Counted from the first letter of the stretch, positions 26,011-37,635 are shown. The stretch is 64,000 bases of DNA from Pseudomonas sp. SL4(2022) (GCF_026625725.1 NZ_CP113060.1:2920001-2984000); one strand, 5' to 3'. Notes: generated from the sequence alone by a model not told the origin. Numbers and translations: made by a program.

Positions 26011-26601
26011 TTAGGAGGTGGCTTTCTGGCTGTGCAGTTTACGCATGGCGACGGTCCAGTCGCCGGCGAGTATTTCCGGCATTACATCCAGTGCGAAGCC
26101 AATGCTGGTATCCAATAAATCTTGTTCGCTGCGAGGCGCGCGGCCCAAAACGAAACTGGAGACCAGGCTGCTGTGCCCAGGATGGCCAATGCCAAGCCGT
26201 AGGCGGTGGAAATTATTTTGATTGCCGAGTTGGGCGATGATGTCGCGCAGCCCGTTATGTCCGCCGTGCCCGCCACCCTGTTTGAGTTTGGCGACGCCTG
26301 GCGGCATGTCGAGTTCGTCGTGAGCGACCAGTATGGCGTCTGGCGGGATGCGGAAGAAATTCGCCAATGCGGCAACGGCCTGGCCGCTGCGGTTCATAAA
26401 GGTCGTCGGGATCAGCAAGCGAACATCGCGGCCTTGATGGCTGAACTTACCCACCAGGCCAAAATATTTTTTATCAAGGCTCAGGTTGATGCGCTGACTG
26501 TCTGCCAGCCGTTCAACGAAAAGGGCCCCTGCATTGTGCCGGGTCTGGTCGTATTCAGGGCCGGGGTTACCCAGGCCAACGATCAGTTGTACGGCAGTCA
26601 T
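26011..26601 (-). CDS. pth: peptidyl-tRNA hydrolase
   Basis: A 196-aa enzyme. GLGNPGPEY (with Asn 12), the catalytic His in TRHNAG near 23, FMNRSG near 69 and HDELDMPPG near 94 are all present. It releases peptides from drop-off peptidyl-tRNAs. It is encoded between rplY and ychF; the 69-bp gap to rplY suggests one transcript. Confidence 0.96.
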   Translation of the reverse strand: MTAVQLIVGLGNPGPEYDQTRHNAGALFVERLADSQRINLSLDKKYFGLVGKFSHQGRDVRLLIPTTFMNRSGQAVAALANFFRIPPDAILVAHDELDMPPGVAKLKQGGGHGGHNGLRDIIAQLGNQNNFHRLRLGIGHPGHSSLVSSFVLGRAPRSEQDLLDTSIGFALDVMPEILAGDWTVAMRKLHSQKATS

Positions 26602-26670
26602 GTCAGGAGCCCTTATGTGGAAATAGCCTGGCAGAATCGCATGCCAGGCTGGTTTCCGACACTGCGAGGT

Positions 26671-27276
26671 TTACTCGGCAGCGCCTTCGTCTTTAACAAC
26701 GCGGGAGGCGTGGATGTTGGCCACTGCCAGGTCGTTGCCATGAGCCAGTGCGACCAACTCAACGCCTTGCGGCAGTTTCAGGTCGGCCAGGTGAACGATC
26801 TGACCGACTTCAACGGCAGCCATGTCGACTTCGATGAACTCAGGCAGGTCTTTCGGCAGGCAGGAAACCTCTACTTCTACCAGTACGTGAGACACTTCGC
26901 CGCCTTGCTGCTTCACGCCAACCGAGGTTTCCTGGTTGATGAAGTGCAGGGGGACGTGAGCGGTCAGTTTCTGGCCGGCGACAACGCGAACGAAGTCAGC
27001 ATGCAGTACGTAGCCTTTGGCTGGGTGGCGCTGCAGGGCTTTGATCAGCACGCTTTCGGTGCTACCTGCAACGTTCAGGCTCAGTACGTGGCTGAACGCG
27101 GCTTCGTTTTCCAGCAGTTTGGCCAGTTCTTTGGCCAGCAGGCTGATCGATTGTGGGGCTTTTTCGCCGCCGTAGATTACCGCAGGTACCATGGCAACGT
27201 TACGACGCAGGCGGCGGCTCGCACCTTTCCCCAGGTCGGAACGCACTTCGGCATTCAGGCTAAATTCAACAGTCAT
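26671..27276 (-). CDS. rplY: 50S ribosomal protein L25/general stress protein Ctc
   Basis: A 201-aa long-form L25 (TL5/Ctc type). The N-terminal 5S-rRNA-binding domain is about 1-95 ([20 protein letters not shown] near 13-32), followed by the beta-rich Ctc domain. It lies 114 bp after prs in the conserved prs-rplY-pth-ychF order. Confidence 0.95.
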   Translation of the reverse strand: MTVEFSLNAEVRSDLGKGASRRLRRNVAMVPAVIYGGEKAPQSISLLAKELAKLLENEAAFSHVLSLNVAGSTESVLIKALQRHPAKGYVLHADFVRVVAGQKLTAHVPLHFINQETSVGVKQQGGEVSHVLVEVEVSCLPKDLPEFIEVDMAAVEVGQIVHLADLKLPQGVELVALAHGNDLAVANIHASRVVKDEGAAE

Positions 27277-27390
27277 TTCACTTCTCCAAAATAACCAAAC
27301 CGTCCGTTACGCTTGCGACCAGCGACGGGACGGTTGGTTGAAAGGCCTTGCCATCAGGGCAGGGCGTTTGCGTTCAGGGCGGGGTCCGGG

Positions 27391-28332
27391 TTAGCGGAAC
27401 ATCGCGCTGATCGATTCTTCATTGCTGATGCGGCGTACCGCTTCAGCGACTACCGGAGCAATATCCAGCTGGCGAATGCGCGAGCAGGATTGAGCGGCAG
27501 CGGACAGCGGGATGGTGTTGGTCACCACCAGCTCGTCGAGTACGGATTTTTCAATGTTTTCGATTGCGCGGCCAGACAGTACTGCGTGTGTGGCGTAAGC
27601 AAAGACTTTCGAGGCGCCGTGTTCTTTCAGCGCTTTAGCGGCGTGGCACAGGGTGCCTGCGGTATCCACCATGTCGTCGACCAGGATGCAGGTGCGGCCT
27701 TCAACATCACCGATGATGTGCATCACTTCGGAGTGGTTGGCTTTCTCGCGGCGCTTATCGATGATCGCCAGGTCAACACCCAAGGATTTGGCCACGGCAC
27801 GAGCGCGCACCACGCCGCCGATATCCGGGGAGACAATCATCAGGTTTTCAAAGCGCTGGTCTTCGATATCGTCCACCAGTACTGGGGAACCGTAGATGTT
27901 ATCTACCGGGATATCGAAAAAGCCCTGGATCTGATCCGCGTGCAGGTCGACGGTCAAAACCCGGTCGATGCCTACCACGGTGAGCATGTCAGCCACGACT
28001 TTGGCGCTGATGGCCACGCGCGCGGAGCGTGGGCGGCGATCTTGGCGGGCATAGCCAAAATAGGGGATAACAGCAGTAATTCGGGTCGCTGAGGAGCGGC
28101 GGAAGGCGTCTGCCATCACCACCAGTTCCATCAGGTTGTCATTGGTTGGCGCACACGTCGGTTGAATCAGGAAGACGTCTTTACCGCGGACGTTTTCGTT
28201 GATTTCAATCATGATTTCGCCGTCGGAGAATTTACCGACAGAAGCATCACCGAGGGGAATGTGCAGCTGACGTACGATACGTCGCGCCAGATCGGGGTTA
28301 GCGTTCCCCGTAAAGACCATCATCTTGGACAC
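27391..28332 (-). CDS. prs: ribose-phosphate pyrophosphokinase (PRPP synthetase)
   Basis: A 313-aa enzyme making PRPP from ribose 5-phosphate and ATP. It has [10 protein letters not shown] at the start, the flexible-loop [19 protein letters not shown] (about 97-115), and the PRPP-binding [10 protein letters not shown] (about 220-229). The start is GTG at 28332 (VSKMMVF), as in other pseudomonads. The open frame upstream runs through the tRNA-Gln genes and is not coding. Confidence 0.96.
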   Translation of the reverse strand: MSKMMVFTGNANPDLARRIVRQLHIPLGDASVGKFSDGEIMIEINENVRGKDVFLIQPTCAPTNDNLMELVVMADAFRRSSATRITAVIPYFGYARQDRRPRSARVAISAKVVADMLTVVGIDRVLTVDLHADQIQGFFDIPVDNIYGSPVLVDDIEDQRFENLMIVSPDIGGVVRARAVAKSLGVDLAIIDKRREKANHSEVMHIIGDVEGRTCILVDDMVDTAGTLCHAAKALKEHGASKVFAYATHAVLSGRAIENIEKSVLDELVVTNTIPLSAAAQSCSRIRQLDIAPVVAEAVRRISNEESISAMFR

Positions 28333-28378
28333 GCGCAGTACCTGCCGGCTGAGGGTATACCTGGATGAGTACAGAAAA

Positions 28379-28453
28379 TGGCAGGGGCGGCTGGATTCGA
28401 ACCAACGCATGGCAGGATCAAAACCTGCTGCCTTACCGCTTGGCGACGCCCCT
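28379..28453 (-). tRNA. tRNA-Gln (UUG), copy 1
   Basis: 75 nt on the minus strand with acceptor AGGGGCG/CGCCCCT, anticodon loop TTTTGAT with TTG, T-loop TTCGAAT and encoded CCA. Identical to copy 2. Together they sit between ispE and prs, as in other pseudomonads. Confidence 0.97.
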
Positions 28454-28504
28454 GTATCCTGTGTAACCAAATGCTTTGAGTTGAGTATCCGCTCCAGGAC
28501 GGAA

Positions 28505-28579
28505 TGGCAGGGGCGGCTGGATTCGAACCAACGCATGGCAGGATCAAAACCTGCTGCCTTACCGCTTGGCGACGCCCCT
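28505..28579 (-). tRNA. tRNA-Gln (UUG), copy 2
   Basis: Identical in sequence to the copy at 28379-28453, separated from it by 51 bp. Likely co-transcribed. Confidence 0.97.
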
Positions 28580-28621
28580 ACATGTACAACCCGTTGCTCT
28601 ATTTAACTGCAGAGCATGCAT

Positions 28622-29497
28622 CTACTTCCTGACCAGTGTTTCCAGCTTGCGGTGCAGCATCGAAATGTTACGACCTTGGGCAATGAAACTTGGCAAAGTG
28701 CCTGGAAGTTGGCGGGCGACTTTATCAGCATCGTCCCAGTTTGGGAAGCTCCCAAACACACAAGCTCCAGTGCCGGTTAATCGAGTTGGAACAAATTTGT
28801 TCAACAAGATCAAAGCGTTACGAACTTCAGGGTAACGCTTCTGAACCACCGGCTGGCAGTCATTATGACCACCCCCCTCAAGAAGGCTGCGAACTTTAAT
28901 GGGCGGCGTATCGCGTGTCAACTCAGGGTCGGAGAAAATTTCCGCAGTGCTGACAAGCACTTGCGGAATTGCCACGAGAAACCAGGGTTCGTTCAGCGTT
29001 ACTGGCTGTAGCTTTTCACCAACGCCTTCGGCAAAGGCGGCGTGGCCACGCACGAATACAGGGACATCTGCCCCCAAGCTGAGTCCTAGCGCTGCCAGTT
29101 GGTCTTCGCTGCTGTGCAGTTGCCACAGGTGGTTTAGGCCGAGCAGGGTGGTGGCCGCATCCGAGCTGCCGCCACCAATGCCGCCGCCCATGGGCAGGCG
29201 TTTGTCGAGCCAGATGTCGGCGCCCAGTGTGCAGCCAGTTTGCTGCTGCAGCAGTCGGGCAGCACGAACGATCAGGTTGCTGTCATGGGGCACGCCGTCG
29301 ATAGGGGTGTGCAGGCGGATTTCGCCGTCGTGGCGCAGGGTAAACCCCAGTTCGTCGCCAAACTCGAGAAACTGAAACAGCGTTTGCAGTTCGTGGTAAC
29401 CATCAGGGCGCCGACCGAGGATATGCAGCATCAGGTTGAGCTTGGCCGGTGCCGGCAGAGTCAATTCGGCAGAGGTGGGTATGGCCAGGTTGCTCAT
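28622..29497 (-). CDS. ispE: 4-diphosphocytidyl-2-C-methyl-D-erythritol kinase
   Basis: A 291-aa GHMP kinase of the MEP isoprenoid pathway, phosphorylating CDP-ME. It has [20 protein letters not shown] (about 14-33) and the ATP loop [20 protein letters not shown] (about 101-120). The start overlaps the lolB stop by 4 bp. Confidence 0.96.
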   Translation of the reverse strand: MSNLAIPTSAELTLPAPAKLNLMLHILGRRPDGYHELQTLFQFLEFGDELGFTLRHDGEIRLHTPIDGVPHDSNLIVRAARLLQQQTGCTLGADIWLDKRLPMGGGIGGGSSDAATTLLGLNHLWQLHSSEDQLAALGLSLGADVPVFVRGHAAFAEGVGEKLQPVTLNEPWFLVAIPQVLVSTAEIFSDPELTRDTPPIKVRSLLEGGGHNDCQPVVQKRYPEVRNALILLNKFVPTRLTGTGACVFGSFPNWDDADKVARQLPGTLPSFIAQGRNISMLHRKLETLVRK

Positions 29498-30114
29498 TGA
29501 CCGAGCTGGCGTGGTTGCCAGTCCTTGATCACCAGGGTGACCTGCAGGTCAACGCCGCTGAGCTTGATGCGTTCCGGCAGCCAAAAGCCATTTTGCTCGG
29601 TATAGCTGAGGTATTCGACGTACCAGCCATCCTGGCTCAGTTGTGCCAGGTGGCTCTGCTCGTCGAGGTTCAGGCGGCTTTTACTGTCCGGTGAGGGCAG
29701 GCCGCGAATCCACCAGAGCAAATGGGAGACTGGCAGGTTGAGGCCGAGCTGATCTTGCAGCAACTGTTCCGGTGAGGCGGCTTGATAGCGGCCCTGATTT
29801 GCCACTTCCAGGATGATTTCGCCTGGTCGGCCGGTGAGGCGAGCGGCGCCGCGACCGAGTGGCCCGGAGAGACGAATGTCGTAGTAATCTTGGCGTTGCA
29901 GCCAGAACAGCGTGCCGCTGCCGGAGTCCTTCGGTGCGCGGATGCCGACTTTGCCATTGATTTGCCAGGCATCCAGGCTGCTGATGCGCTGTTTGTGGGC
30001 CTGCCAGCTTTGTGCATTGCCCTGGCCTTGCAGCGCTTCTTTCGAGGTCAGGCCGGCGCAGCCTGCAAGTAAAGTGATCAGGCTGAAAACCAGCAGGTGG
30101 CGGACAAGCTTCAC
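29494..30114 (-). CDS. lolB: outer-membrane lipoprotein receptor LolB
   Basis: A 206-aa lipoprotein. The signal ends LLAGC with Cys 19. The mature part has [18 protein letters not shown] (about 55-72) and [13 protein letters not shown] (about 133-145), which fit LolB. It receives lipoproteins from LolA and inserts them in the outer membrane. It overlaps the upstream TPR gene and the downstream ispE by 4 bp each. Confidence 0.94.
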   Translation of the reverse strand: MKLVRHLLVFSLITLLAGCAGLTSKEALQGQGNAQSWQAHKQRISSLDAWQINGKVGIRAPKDSGSGTLFWLQRQDYYDIRLSGPLGRGAARLTGRPGEIILEVANQGRYQAASPEQLLQDQLGLNLPVSHLLWWIRGLPSPDSKSRLNLDEQSHLAQLSQDGWYVEYLSYTEQNGFWLPERIKLSGVDLQVTLVIKDWQPRQLGQ

Positions 30115-31841
30115 AGCGTCTCTGCTCCGGTCAGGCGCAGCAGGGTGCTGCGCAGAATGTCACTGTCGGGTTGCTGCCTCAGGGCTTCGCGCCAAAGTTT
30201 GCGCGCTTCCTTCTGCTTGCCCTGGGCCCATAGCACTTCGCCCAGGTGGGCGGCGACTTCGTGGTCGGGGAATTCCTGCATGGCCTTGCGCAGCAGGCGT
30301 TCGGCTTCATCTAAGTTGCCCAGGCGGTAGTTGACCCAGCCGAGGCTGTCGAGAATGGCTGGGTCGCCGGGGTTGAGCTGATGGGCCTGCTCGATCAGCT
30401 GTTTGGCCTCGGCATAGCGTGTGGTGCGGTCGGCCAGGGTGTAGCCCAGGGCGTTGAGGGCCATGGCGTTGTCGGGTTCGCGTTCCAGAATAAAGCGCAG
30501 ATCCTCCTCCAAAAGGGTTAGGTCGCCGCGTTTTTCCGCCAGCATGGCGCGGGTGTAGAGCAGGTTGAGGTCTTCCGGGAACTGTTCCAGGGCCTGCTCG
30601 ATGACTTGCCAGGCACGCTCACTGTTGCGTTGCTTGGACCAGGCCTCGGCCTCGATCAGGTGCAGCTGGATGGCGTAGTCGGGCTGGCTTTCGCGGGCGC
30701 GGCTAAGGCGTTCAGCGGCTTCGTCGCCACGCTGCTGTTTGAACAACAACTCGCTCTGGCGGGCCTGGGCTGGCAGGTAGTCGTTGCCCGGGCCGACCAG
30801 TGCGTACTCGATCAGCGCGCTAGGGATGTCGTCCAGTTCTTCGTAGGCGCGGGCCAGGTTGTAATGCGCGGCATCGCTGTGGCTGCCACGCTCGACGAGT
30901 TCTTCCAGGTAGACGATGGCTTCTTCCCAGGATTCGGCCTCCAGGCAGACCAGGGCCAGGGAGAAACGCAGGTCATCATCATTGGGGTATTGCTGCAGCA
31001 GTGAGGCGAATTCGCCCTTGGCATCGTTCAAGCGGTCTTGTGCAACCAGCTGGCGTGCATAGGTCAGGCGCAGGCGTTTGTCGTTAGGGTACTGTTCAAG
31101 GCCTTTTTCCAGCAGCGGCAGGGCGTCTTCATTGCGATCGAGGCTTTGCAGCAGGCGGGCATGCAGGAGGATTGATGCAATTGGGCGATTCTTGCTGGGT
31201 TGCTCTTCGAGCAGCTCCAAGGCTTCCTGTGGGCGGCCATCTTGTTGCAGCAGCAGGGCTTTGCCGAATTGCAGCTGGCTGTTGTCCGGATATTTCGCCT
31301 GCAGACGGTTGAAGCTTTGTAGCAGACCAGCGCGCGTATCCGGGTCGGTTTCGGCGGCAGACAGGGCAAGGAAGTCGAAGTGCGTATCGCCCTGACGCTG
31401 TAGCACCTGCTCCATGAATGTCATGGATTCGTCGTAACGGCCAGCGCGGGCCAGTTGTACGGCGGCGGCGCGCTGCGCGTCGATATTCTCGGGTGCAGTT
31501 TTGGCCCACAGCAGGCTGGTTTCCAGTGCAGGCTGCTCGGCTCCCAGGTACTCGGCAATGCGGAAGCCGCGTTCGGCGACACCGGCATCCTGGGTGGCCT
31601 TGGCCTGTTGGAGGTAGTTTTCCAGGGCGATATCAAAACGGTTGCGCTGGCCTGCCAGCTCTGCGGTCAACAGCGCCAGCAGGGCTTCCTGGCTGAATGC
31701 GCGATACACCTGCGGCTGCGTAGGCGTGGCAACAGTGGCTGGATCTTCCACGGGTGGCTTGCCATCCGGGGCAGAAGGGGCAAAGGTCTGGCAGCCACTT
31801 AAGAAGGCAGCGGCAGTCAGCAAGGCAAAGGATCTATTCAT
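30111..31841 (-). CDS. TPR-repeat lipoprotein
   Basis: A 576-aa protein with a lipoprotein signal ending LSGC (Cys 17), then about a dozen TPR-like helical pairs up to the C-terminus (for example [20 protein letters not shown]). It corresponds to the conserved TPR lipoprotein before lolB in pseudomonads (PA4667 region, by recall). Probably an outer-membrane protein-protein scaffold; exact role unknown. The ATG at 31841 was chosen because it gives the signal peptide; the open frame to 31934 runs into the hemA promoter region. Confidence 0.87.
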   Translation of the reverse strand: MNRSFALLTAAAFLSGCQTFAPSAPDGKPPVEDPATVATPTQPQVYRAFSQEALLALLTAELAGQRNRFDIALENYLQQAKATQDAGVAERGFRIAEYLGAEQPALETSLLWAKTAPENIDAQRAAAVQLARAGRYDESMTFMEQVLQRQGDTHFDFLALSAAETDPDTRAGLLQSFNRLQAKYPDNSQLQFGKALLLQQDGRPQEALELLEEQPSKNRPIASILLHARLLQSLDRNEDALPLLEKGLEQYPNDKRLRLTYARQLVAQDRLNDAKGEFASLLQQYPNDDDLRFSLALVCLEAESWEEAIVYLEELVERGSHSDAAHYNLARAYEELDDIPSALIEYALVGPGNDYLPAQARQSELLFKQQRGDEAAERLSRARESQPDYAIQLHLIEAEAWSKQRNSERAWQVIEQALEQFPEDLNLLYTRAMLAEKRGDLTLLEEDLRFILEREPDNAMALNALGYTLADRTTRYAEAKQLIEQAHQLNPGDPAILDSLGWVNYRLGNLDEAERLLRKAMQEFPDHEVAAHLGEVLWAQGKQKEARKLWREALRQQPDSDILRSTLLRLTGAETL

Positions 31842-32026
31842 AAGAAGAGTATGTGGCCAACCTGCGGTCTGGGCATCATGACACAAGCGCTGGGGCAAGC
31901 CCATGGGCTGCCACGATCCTGGTGAGAGAGACAAAGCTGCCTATAGGGACAATAAGCCGCAGTGGTTGTTCTCGCATTGCCGAAGTAGGACAATTGCCGG
32001 CTTCCACTCCCTGTCAGCGATCGTGC

Positions 32027-33322
32027 ATGGCCTTTATTGCCCTCGGTATCAACCACAAGACCGCCTCGGTGGATGTCCGCGAACGCGTGGCTTTCACTCC
32101 CGAGCAGTTGGTTGAGGCATTGCAGCAGCTCTGTCAGCGCACCAGCAGCCGTGAAGCGGCGATTCTGTCGACCTGCAATCGCAGCGAGTTGTATCTTGAA
32201 CAGGATGACCTGGGCGCCGATGAGGTGCTGGCATGGCTGGCCAATTATCATCAGCTGAGCCTCGACGAGTTACGTGCCTGCGCCTATATCCATGCCGATG
32301 ATCAAGCCGTGCGGCATATGATGCGCGTCGCGTCGGGGCTGGATTCCATGGTGCTGGGTGAGCCGCAGATTCTCGGGCAGATGAAGTCGGCGTTCGCTGT
32401 GGCCCGCGAGGCCGGCACCCTCGGCCCGCTGCTCGGGCGCTTGTTCCAGGCCACCTTCAGTACCGCCAAGACCGTGCGTACCGATACCGCGATTGGCGAA
32501 AACCCGGTTTCCGTGGCCTTCGCTGCCGTCAGCCTGGCCAAGCAGATCTTCGCCGACCTGCACCGCAGTCAGGCGTTGCTGATCGGCGCCGGCGAGACCA
32601 TCAGCCTGGTTGCCCGCCATCTGCACGATCAGGGCATCAAGCGCATCGTGGTGGCCAACCGCACCCTGGAGCGCGCCAGCAGCCTGGCCGAACAGTTCGG
32701 CGCGCACGCCGTGCTGCTTTCGGAAATCCCCGATGAGTTGGTCAACAGCGATATCGTTATCAGCTCCACCGCCAGCCAGCTGCCAATTCTTGGCAAGGGC
32801 GCTGTCGAACGGGCGCTCAAGCAGCGCAAGCACAAGCCAATCTTCATGGTCGATATCGCCGTGCCGCGTGATATCGAGCCGGAAGTTGGTGAACTGGACG
32901 ACGTCTATCTGTATACCGTCGATGACCTGCATGAGGTCATCGCAGAAAACCTCAAGAGCCGTCAGGGCGCGGCCCAGGCCGCCGAAGAGCTGGTCAGCGT
33001 TGGCGCTCAGGACTTTATGCAGCGCCTGCGTGAACTGGCGGCAGTGGATGTGCTCAAGGCCTATCGCCAGCAGGCCGAGCGCTTGCGTGACGAGGAATTG
33101 GGCAAGGCGCTGCGCCTGCTGAGCAATGGCAGCTCCGCCGAGGACGTGCTGGCGCAACTGGCCCGTGGTCTGACCAACAAACTGTTGCATGCGCCCAGCG
33201 TGCAGCTGAAGAAATTCTCTGCTGACGGCCGCGTCGATGCGCTGGGCGTGGCTCAAGAACTGTTTGCCCTCGACGAGGGCGTGCCGCCTGCCGCTACCCC
33301 TAACAGCTCGGCCCATCAATAA
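32027..33322 (+). CDS. hemA: glutamyl-tRNA reductase
   Basis: A 431-aa enzyme reducing Glu-tRNA(Glu) to glutamate-1-semialdehyde, the first step of tetrapyrrole synthesis. It has [18 protein letters not shown] (6-23), the catalytic Cys in STCNRSELY (about 48-56), [20 protein letters not shown] (about 101-120), the NADPH-binding domain near 175-310 and the C-terminal dimerisation helices. The start at 32027 gives MAFIALG, the family N-terminus. It is divergent from the TPR gene and 9 bp before prfA. Confidence 0.96.
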   Translation: MAFIALGINHKTASVDVRERVAFTPEQLVEALQQLCQRTSSREAAILSTCNRSELYLEQDDLGADEVLAWLANYHQLSLDELRACAYIHADDQAVRHMMRVASGLDSMVLGEPQILGQMKSAFAVAREAGTLGPLLGRLFQATFSTAKTVRTDTAIGENPVSVAFAAVSLAKQIFADLHRSQALLIGAGETISLVARHLHDQGIKRIVVANRTLERASSLAEQFGAHAVLLSEIPDELVNSDIVISSTASQLPILGKGAVERALKQRKHKPIFMVDIAVPRDIEPEVGELDDVYLYTVDDLHEVIAENLKSRQGAAQAAEELVSVGAQDFMQRLRELAAVDVLKAYRQQAERLRDEELGKALRLLSNGSSAEDVLAQLARGLTNKLLHAPSVQLKKFSADGRVDALGVAQELFALDEGVPPAATPNSSAHQ

Positions 33323-33331
33323 AGGTCTGCA

Positions 33332-34414
33332 ATGAAAGCGTCACTGATCAACAAACTCGACCTGTTGCAGGATCGTTTCGAAGAGCTGACTGCCTTGCTC
33401 GGTGATGCTGACGTGATCAGCAATCAGCCGCAGTTTCGCGCCTATTCCAAGGAATACGCTGAGATTGAGCCGGTCTACCAGGCGTTCAGCGCCTTCCGTA
33501 AGGTGCAGGCAGATCTGGAAGGCGCCCAGGCGCTGCTCAAGGACAGCGACCCGGACATGCGTGAAATGGCCGAGGAAGAAGTCGCCGAAGCCAAGGCGCA
33601 ATTGATCGAACTGGAAGCCACCTTGCAGCGCATGCTGCTGCCCAAAGACCCGAATGACGGCCGTAACGTGTTCCTCGAAGTGCGTGCCGGCACTGGTGGT
33701 GACGAGGCGGCGATCTTCTCCGGCGACCTGTTTCGCATGTATTCACGCTATGCCGAGAAGCAGGGCTGGCGCGTGGAAGTGCTGTCGGCCAGCGAAGGGG
33801 AGCATGGCGGCTATAAAGAAGTGATTGCCCGGGTTGAGGGCGACAACGTTTACGGCAAGCTCAAGTTCGAATCAGGCGCGCACCGCGTGCAACGTGTGCC
33901 GGAAACCGAATCTCAGGGCCGTATTCACACTTCGGCCTGTACCGTTGCGGTGTTGCCCGAGCCGGATGAGCAGATGGCTATCGACATCAACCCGGCGGAC
34001 CTGCGTGTCGACACGTACCGCAGCTCCGGCGCGGGCGGTCAACACGTCAACACCACCGACTCGGCGATCCGCATCACCCACATTCCCACCGGTACCGTGG
34101 TGGAATGTCAGGAAGAGCGCTCGCAGCACAAGAACCGCGCCAAGGCTATGGCCTGGCTGGCGGCGAAACTCAAGGATCAGCAGGAAGCTGCCGCGCACAA
34201 GGAAATTTCCGACTCGCGCAAACTGCTGGTGGGCTCTGGTGACCGTTCCGAGCGCATTCGCACCTACAACTTCCCGCAGGGGAGGGTGACCGATCACCGC
34301 ATCAACCTGACCCTGTATTCGCTGAACGAAGTGATTGCCGGCGGCGTCGAAGCGATTATCGAGCCACTGCTGGTCGAATATCAGGCTGATCAGTTGGCCG
34401 CGCTGGGCGATTGA
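33332..34414 (+). CDS. prfA: peptide chain release factor 1
   Basis: A 360-aa RF1 with the GGQ motif in [15 protein letters not shown] (about 231-245), where Gln is methylated by PrmC. The codon-recognition segment VPETESQGR (about 189-197) has the RF1-type P-x-T variant (PET). It reads UAA and UAG. A 117-bp gap with repeat DNA separates it from prmC. Confidence 0.96.
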   Translation: MKASLINKLDLLQDRFEELTALLGDADVISNQPQFRAYSKEYAEIEPVYQAFSAFRKVQADLEGAQALLKDSDPDMREMAEEEVAEAKAQLIELEATLQRMLLPKDPNDGRNVFLEVRAGTGGDEAAIFSGDLFRMYSRYAEKQGWRVEVLSASEGEHGGYKEVIARVEGDNVYGKLKFESGAHRVQRVPETESQGRIHTSACTVAVLPEPDEQMAIDINPADLRVDTYRSSGAGGQHVNTTDSAIRITHIPTGTVVECQEERSQHKNRAKAMAWLAAKLKDQQEAAAHKEISDSRKLLVGSGDRSERIRTYNFPQGRVTDHRINLTLYSLNEVIAGGVEAIIEPLLVEYQADQLAALGD

Positions 34415-34436
34415 GTGCTGTGGTGCGCACGGCGCA

Positions 34437-34513
34437 CCCTACGCCGTACGCCACATAGGGTGGATGAGGATTTTTATCCAGCAGAAGCTTGCGGTGGATC
34501 GATAAAGCGCGAG
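34437..34513. repeat. intergenic repeat unit between prfA and prmC
   Basis: Contains the TAGGGTGGATGAGG and GGTGGATCGATAAAGCG segments of a repeat common in pseudomonads, related to the hairpin at 62359-62396. It has been inserted between two genes that are usually nearly adjacent. Confidence 0.5.
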
Positions 34514-34531
34514 CCGCCCCACGAGAACACT

Positions 34532-35365
34532 ATGGTCACCATCGAATCCCTGCTCAATCACGCCGACCTGCCCGACTCGCCCACCCCACGGCTGGACGCC
34601 GAGTTGTTGCTCGCCCACGTCCTGGGAAAATCGCGCAGTTACCTGCATACCTGGCCGGAGCGCGCACTTGAGGCCGAGCAGATTGAGCGTTATCAGGCCG
34701 CGCTCGTTCGGCGTCAGGCCGGCGAGCCGGTGGCCTATATCCTTGGCCAGCAAGGCTTCTGGAGCCTGGAGTTGGAGGTTGCCCCGCATACCCTGATCCC
34801 AAGGCCGGATACCGAGTTGTTGGTGGAGACCGTGCTCGCGCTGCTGCCGGCCACACCGGCTGCGCTGCTTGATCTGGGCACCGGCACCGGTGCGATTGCC
34901 CTGGCGTTGGCCAGTGAGCGCCCGGCTTGGCGATTGACCGGTGTGGACCGTGTGCTTGAGGTGGTCGCCCTGGCTGAACGCAACCGCGCACGCCTTAAAC
35001 TGGCCAATGCCAATTTTGTGCAGAGCCACTGGTTTAGTGCCCTGTCAGGCCAGCGCTATCAGTTGATTGTCAGCAATCCGCCCTATATCGCCGCCGATGA
35101 CCGTCACCTGGCCGAAGGCGATGTGCGCTTCGAACCAAGCAGCGCACTGGTCGCCGGTGTGGATGGGTTGGACGATATTCGCCTGATCATCCAGCAGGCT
35201 CCGGGCTCTCTTGAACCCGGTGGTTGGTTGCTGTTGGAGCATGGCTTCGATCAGGCTGCGGCGGTACGTGAGCTGCTTAGCGCGCGTGGGTTTAGCGCTG
35301 TGGAAAGCCGGCGTGACTTGGGCGGCCATGAGCGTATCAGTCTGGGACGTTTCGAGAATGAGTGA
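34532..35365 (+). CDS. prmC: release factor glutamine N5-methyltransferase
   Basis: A 277-aa SAM-dependent methyltransferase with an N-terminal helical domain (about 1-75). The motif I equivalent LLDLGTGTGAIALALASERP lies near 112-131 and the catalytic NPPYIAADDRHL near 183-194. It methylates the GGQ glutamine of RF1 and RF2. The start ATG at 34532 gives the family N-terminus MVTIESLL. It overlaps moeB by 8 bp. Confidence 0.95.
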   Translation: MVTIESLLNHADLPDSPTPRLDAELLLAHVLGKSRSYLHTWPERALEAEQIERYQAALVRRQAGEPVAYILGQQGFWSLELEVAPHTLIPRPDTELLVETVLALLPATPAALLDLGTGTGAIALALASERPAWRLTGVDRVLEVVALAERNRARLKLANANFVQSHWFSALSGQRYQLIVSNPPYIAADDRHLAEGDVRFEPSSALVAGVDGLDDIRLIIQQAPGSLEPGGWLLLEHGFDQAAAVRELLSARGFSAVESRRDLGGHERISLGRFENE

Positions 35366-36143
35366 TGCCATGAGCCCGCATGACATGCTGAATGACGAGG
35401 AACTGCTGCGCTACAGCCGGCAGATCTTGTTGCAACAGATCGATATCGCCGGCCAGCTGCGCCTGAAAAACAGCCGCGTGCTGATCATCGGTCTCGGTGG
35501 TCTGGGTTCGCCGGTGGCACTGTATCTGGCGGCTGCGGGTGTCGGAGAGTTGCATCTGGCGGACTTCGATACGGTCGACCTGACCAATCTGCAACGGCAG
35601 ATCGCCCACGACACCGCGAGCATCGGTCTGAGCAAGGTCGATTCGGCGAGCCAGCGTCTGTTGGCGATCAACCCACAGCTGCGCTTGCACACCCATCGCC
35701 AGGGTTTGGACTGCGATTCTCTGGCGGCTGCGGTTGCAGCGGTGCACCTGGTGCTGGATTGCTCGGACAACTTCAACACCCGCGAGGCGGTCAACGCCGC
35801 CTGTGTTGCGGCCAAGGTGCCGCTGGTCAGCGGTGCGGCGATCCGCCTGGAGGGCCAGCTGTCGGTGTTTGATCCGCGTTGTGACGACAGCCCGTGCTAC
35901 CACTGCATTTACGGCCACGGCAGCGAAGCGGAGCTGACCTGCAGCGAAGCCGGTGTGGTCGGCCCGCTGGTCGGTGTGGTCGGCAGCCTGCAGGCGCTGG
36001 AGGCGCTGAAGCTGCTGGCGCAGTTCGGTGAGCCGCTGGTGGGGCGTTTGCTGCTGATTGATGCCCTTGGCAGCCGTTTCCGCGAGCTGCGGGTCAAACG
36101 TGATCCGGGCTGTAGCGTGTGTGGAGTGACCAGCGGTGAGTAA
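35358..36143 (+). CDS. moeB: MoeB/ThiF-family adenylyltransferase
   Basis: A 261-aa E1-like enzyme. The ATP-binding [19 protein letters not shown] is near 45-63, followed by [13 protein letters not shown], and two Cys pairs (CYHC near 181-184, CSVC near 254-257) form the structural zinc site. It adenylates the C-terminus of MoaD for molybdopterin synthesis. It lies between prmC and murI with overlaps on both sides (8 bp each). An in-frame ATG at 35370 is a possible alternative start. Confidence 0.9.
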   Translation: MSDAMSPHDMLNDEELLRYSRQILLQQIDIAGQLRLKNSRVLIIGLGGLGSPVALYLAAAGVGELHLADFDTVDLTNLQRQIAHDTASIGLSKVDSASQRLLAINPQLRLHTHRQGLDCDSLAAAVAAVHLVLDCSDNFNTREAVNAACVAAKVPLVSGAAIRLEGQLSVFDPRCDDSPCYHCIYGHGSEAELTCSEAGVVGPLVGVVGSLQALEALKLLAQFGEPLVGRLLLIDALGSRFRELRVKRDPGCSVCGVTSGE

Positions 36144-36924
36144 CGCGCCGATTGGTGTGTTCGATTCCGGCGTCGGCGGTTTGTCGGTGTTGCGCGAAAT
36201 TCGCGCGCTGTTGCCTCATGAGTCGTTGCTGTATGTGGCCGACAGCGGCCATGTGCCCTATGGCGAGAAAAGTCCGGAATTTATCCGCGAACGCTGCCGG
36301 GTGCTGGCCGAGTTTCTTTTGGCTCAGGGCGCCAAGGCGCTGGTGCTGGCCTGCAACACCGCCACGGTGGCAGGGGTGGCCGAGTTGCGTGAGTTGTATC
36401 CGCAGTTGCCCTTGGTGGGCATGGAGCCTGCAGTCAAGCCAGCGGCGGCTGCGACGCAATCCGGCGTGGTCGGCGTACTGGCCACCACCGGCACACTGAA
36501 GAGCGCCAAGTTCGCCGCCTTGCTCGACCGTTTTGCCAGCGATGTGCGGGTGATCACCCAGCCTTGCCCGGGGCTGGTCGAGCGGATTGAGGCCGGCGAG
36601 TTGGACACTCCTGCCACTCGCGAGCTGCTACAGGGTTTTGTTGCACCGCTGCTGGCCGAAGGCTGTGACACGCTGATTCTCGGTTGCACCCATTACCCCT
36701 TTATCAAACCGCTGCTGCGCAGCCTGGTGCCGGAGTCAATCAGCCTGGTCGACACCGGTGCGGCGGTGGCGCGCCAGGTTCAGCGCCTGCTGGCGGCGCG
36801 TGAGCTGCTGGCCACTGGACCGGCACAGCCCACGGCATTCTGGTCCAGTGCCGAGCCGGCAACCATGCAGCGGGTGCTGCCGCTGCTTTGGCACGAAGCC
36901 AGCCAGGTGCACTGTCTGCCCTGA
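36136..36924 (+). CDS. murI: glutamate racemase
   Basis: A 262-aa enzyme making D-glutamate for peptidoglycan. It has [20 protein letters not shown] (about 5-24), the first catalytic Cys in [10 protein letters not shown] (about 72-81) and the second in [10 protein letters not shown] (about 180-189). Start is GTG at 36136, overlapping moeB by 8 bp. Confidence 0.95.
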   Translation: MSNAPIGVFDSGVGGLSVLREIRALLPHESLLYVADSGHVPYGEKSPEFIRERCRVLAEFLLAQGAKALVLACNTATVAGVAELRELYPQLPLVGMEPAVKPAAAATQSGVVGVLATTGTLKSAKFAALLDRFASDVRVITQPCPGLVERIEAGELDTPATRELLQGFVAPLLAEGCDTLILGCTHYPFIKPLLRSLVPESISLVDTGAAVARQVQRLLAARELLATGPAQPTAFWSSAEPATMQRVLPLLWHEASQVHCLP

Positions 36925-37025
36925 TGTGGCGGTACGCTGAATACTCTCTAAGCGGCTAAAGATTTCTATACTCTCAGGCGGCGTCTACAGACACCTCCGC
37001 TATTGGGCTGAACAAGGAAATTGCC

Positions 37026-37541
37026 ATGAGAAAAGTCGTGACCTTGGCTGCGTTGCTGGCCTTGGCTTGGGGGCATGTGAGTGCAGTGCAGGCGATGGAT
37101 GTAAGTGCGGCAGTTGGCCAGACGGGCGACTCGACCATGACTTACCGCCTGGGCACGCAGTTCGATTTCAACCAGAGCTGGTTTGCCAGTGATGTCGGTC
37201 GTCTAACGGGTTACTGGGATGCTGCGTATACCTACTGGGACGGGGATGAAACCTCCAGCAACCACAGCCTTTCGCTGAGTCCGGTGTTTGTTTACGAGTT
37301 TGCCGGCGGACGCTTCATACCCTATATCGAAGCCGGTATCGGCATTGCCGCGTTCAGCAGTACCGAGTTGGAAGACAACGACCTGGGCTCGTCTTTCCAG
37401 TTTGAAGACCGCATCGGTTTCGGTGTGCGTTTCGCCGGGCAGGAAGTCGGCGTGCGCGCCCTGCATTACTCCAACGCAGGGCTTAAACAGCCTAACGACG
37501 GGGTTGAGACTTATAGCCTGCATTACCGCATGAGTTTCTAG
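37026..37541 (+). CDS. pagL: lipid A 3-O-deacylase PagL
   Basis: A 171-aa outer-membrane enzyme with a signal peptide (about 1-22) and an 8-stranded barrel. The catalytic triad is visible as H147 and S149 in ALHYSNAGL and E161 in DGVETYSL; the 2- and 12-residue spacings are those known for PagL. It removes the 3-linked acyl chain from lipid A. Position beside murI is as in P. aeruginosa. Confidence 0.93.
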   Translation: MRKVVTLAALLALAWGHVSAVQAMDVSAAVGQTGDSTMTYRLGTQFDFNQSWFASDVGRLTGYWDAAYTYWDGDETSSNHSLSLSPVFVYEFAGGRFIPYIEAGIGIAAFSSTELEDNDLGSSFQFEDRIGFGVRFAGQEVGVRALHYSNAGLKQPNDGVETYSLHYRMSF

Positions 37542-37555
37542 CGGTTTGAGCTGTT

Positions 37556-37585
37556 AAAAAGCCGGATTGTTATCCGGCTTTTTAT
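37556..37585 (+). terminator. Rho-independent terminator after pagL
   Basis: AAAAAGCCGGAT-TGTT-ATCCGGCTTTTT, a perfect 12-bp stem with a 4-nt loop and T-run, 14 bp after the pagL stop. Confidence 0.93.
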
Positions 37586-37635
37586 GGCCTGCCATCCACA
37601 GCGCCAGCCCTTCGGAGCCATTGCTGCGCGACGTT

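Noticed and set aside
28320..28606. ORFs running through the tRNA-Gln genes
   Set aside because: They repeat the tRNA sequence in translation ([20 protein letters not shown]) and are artefacts of the two identical tRNAs.
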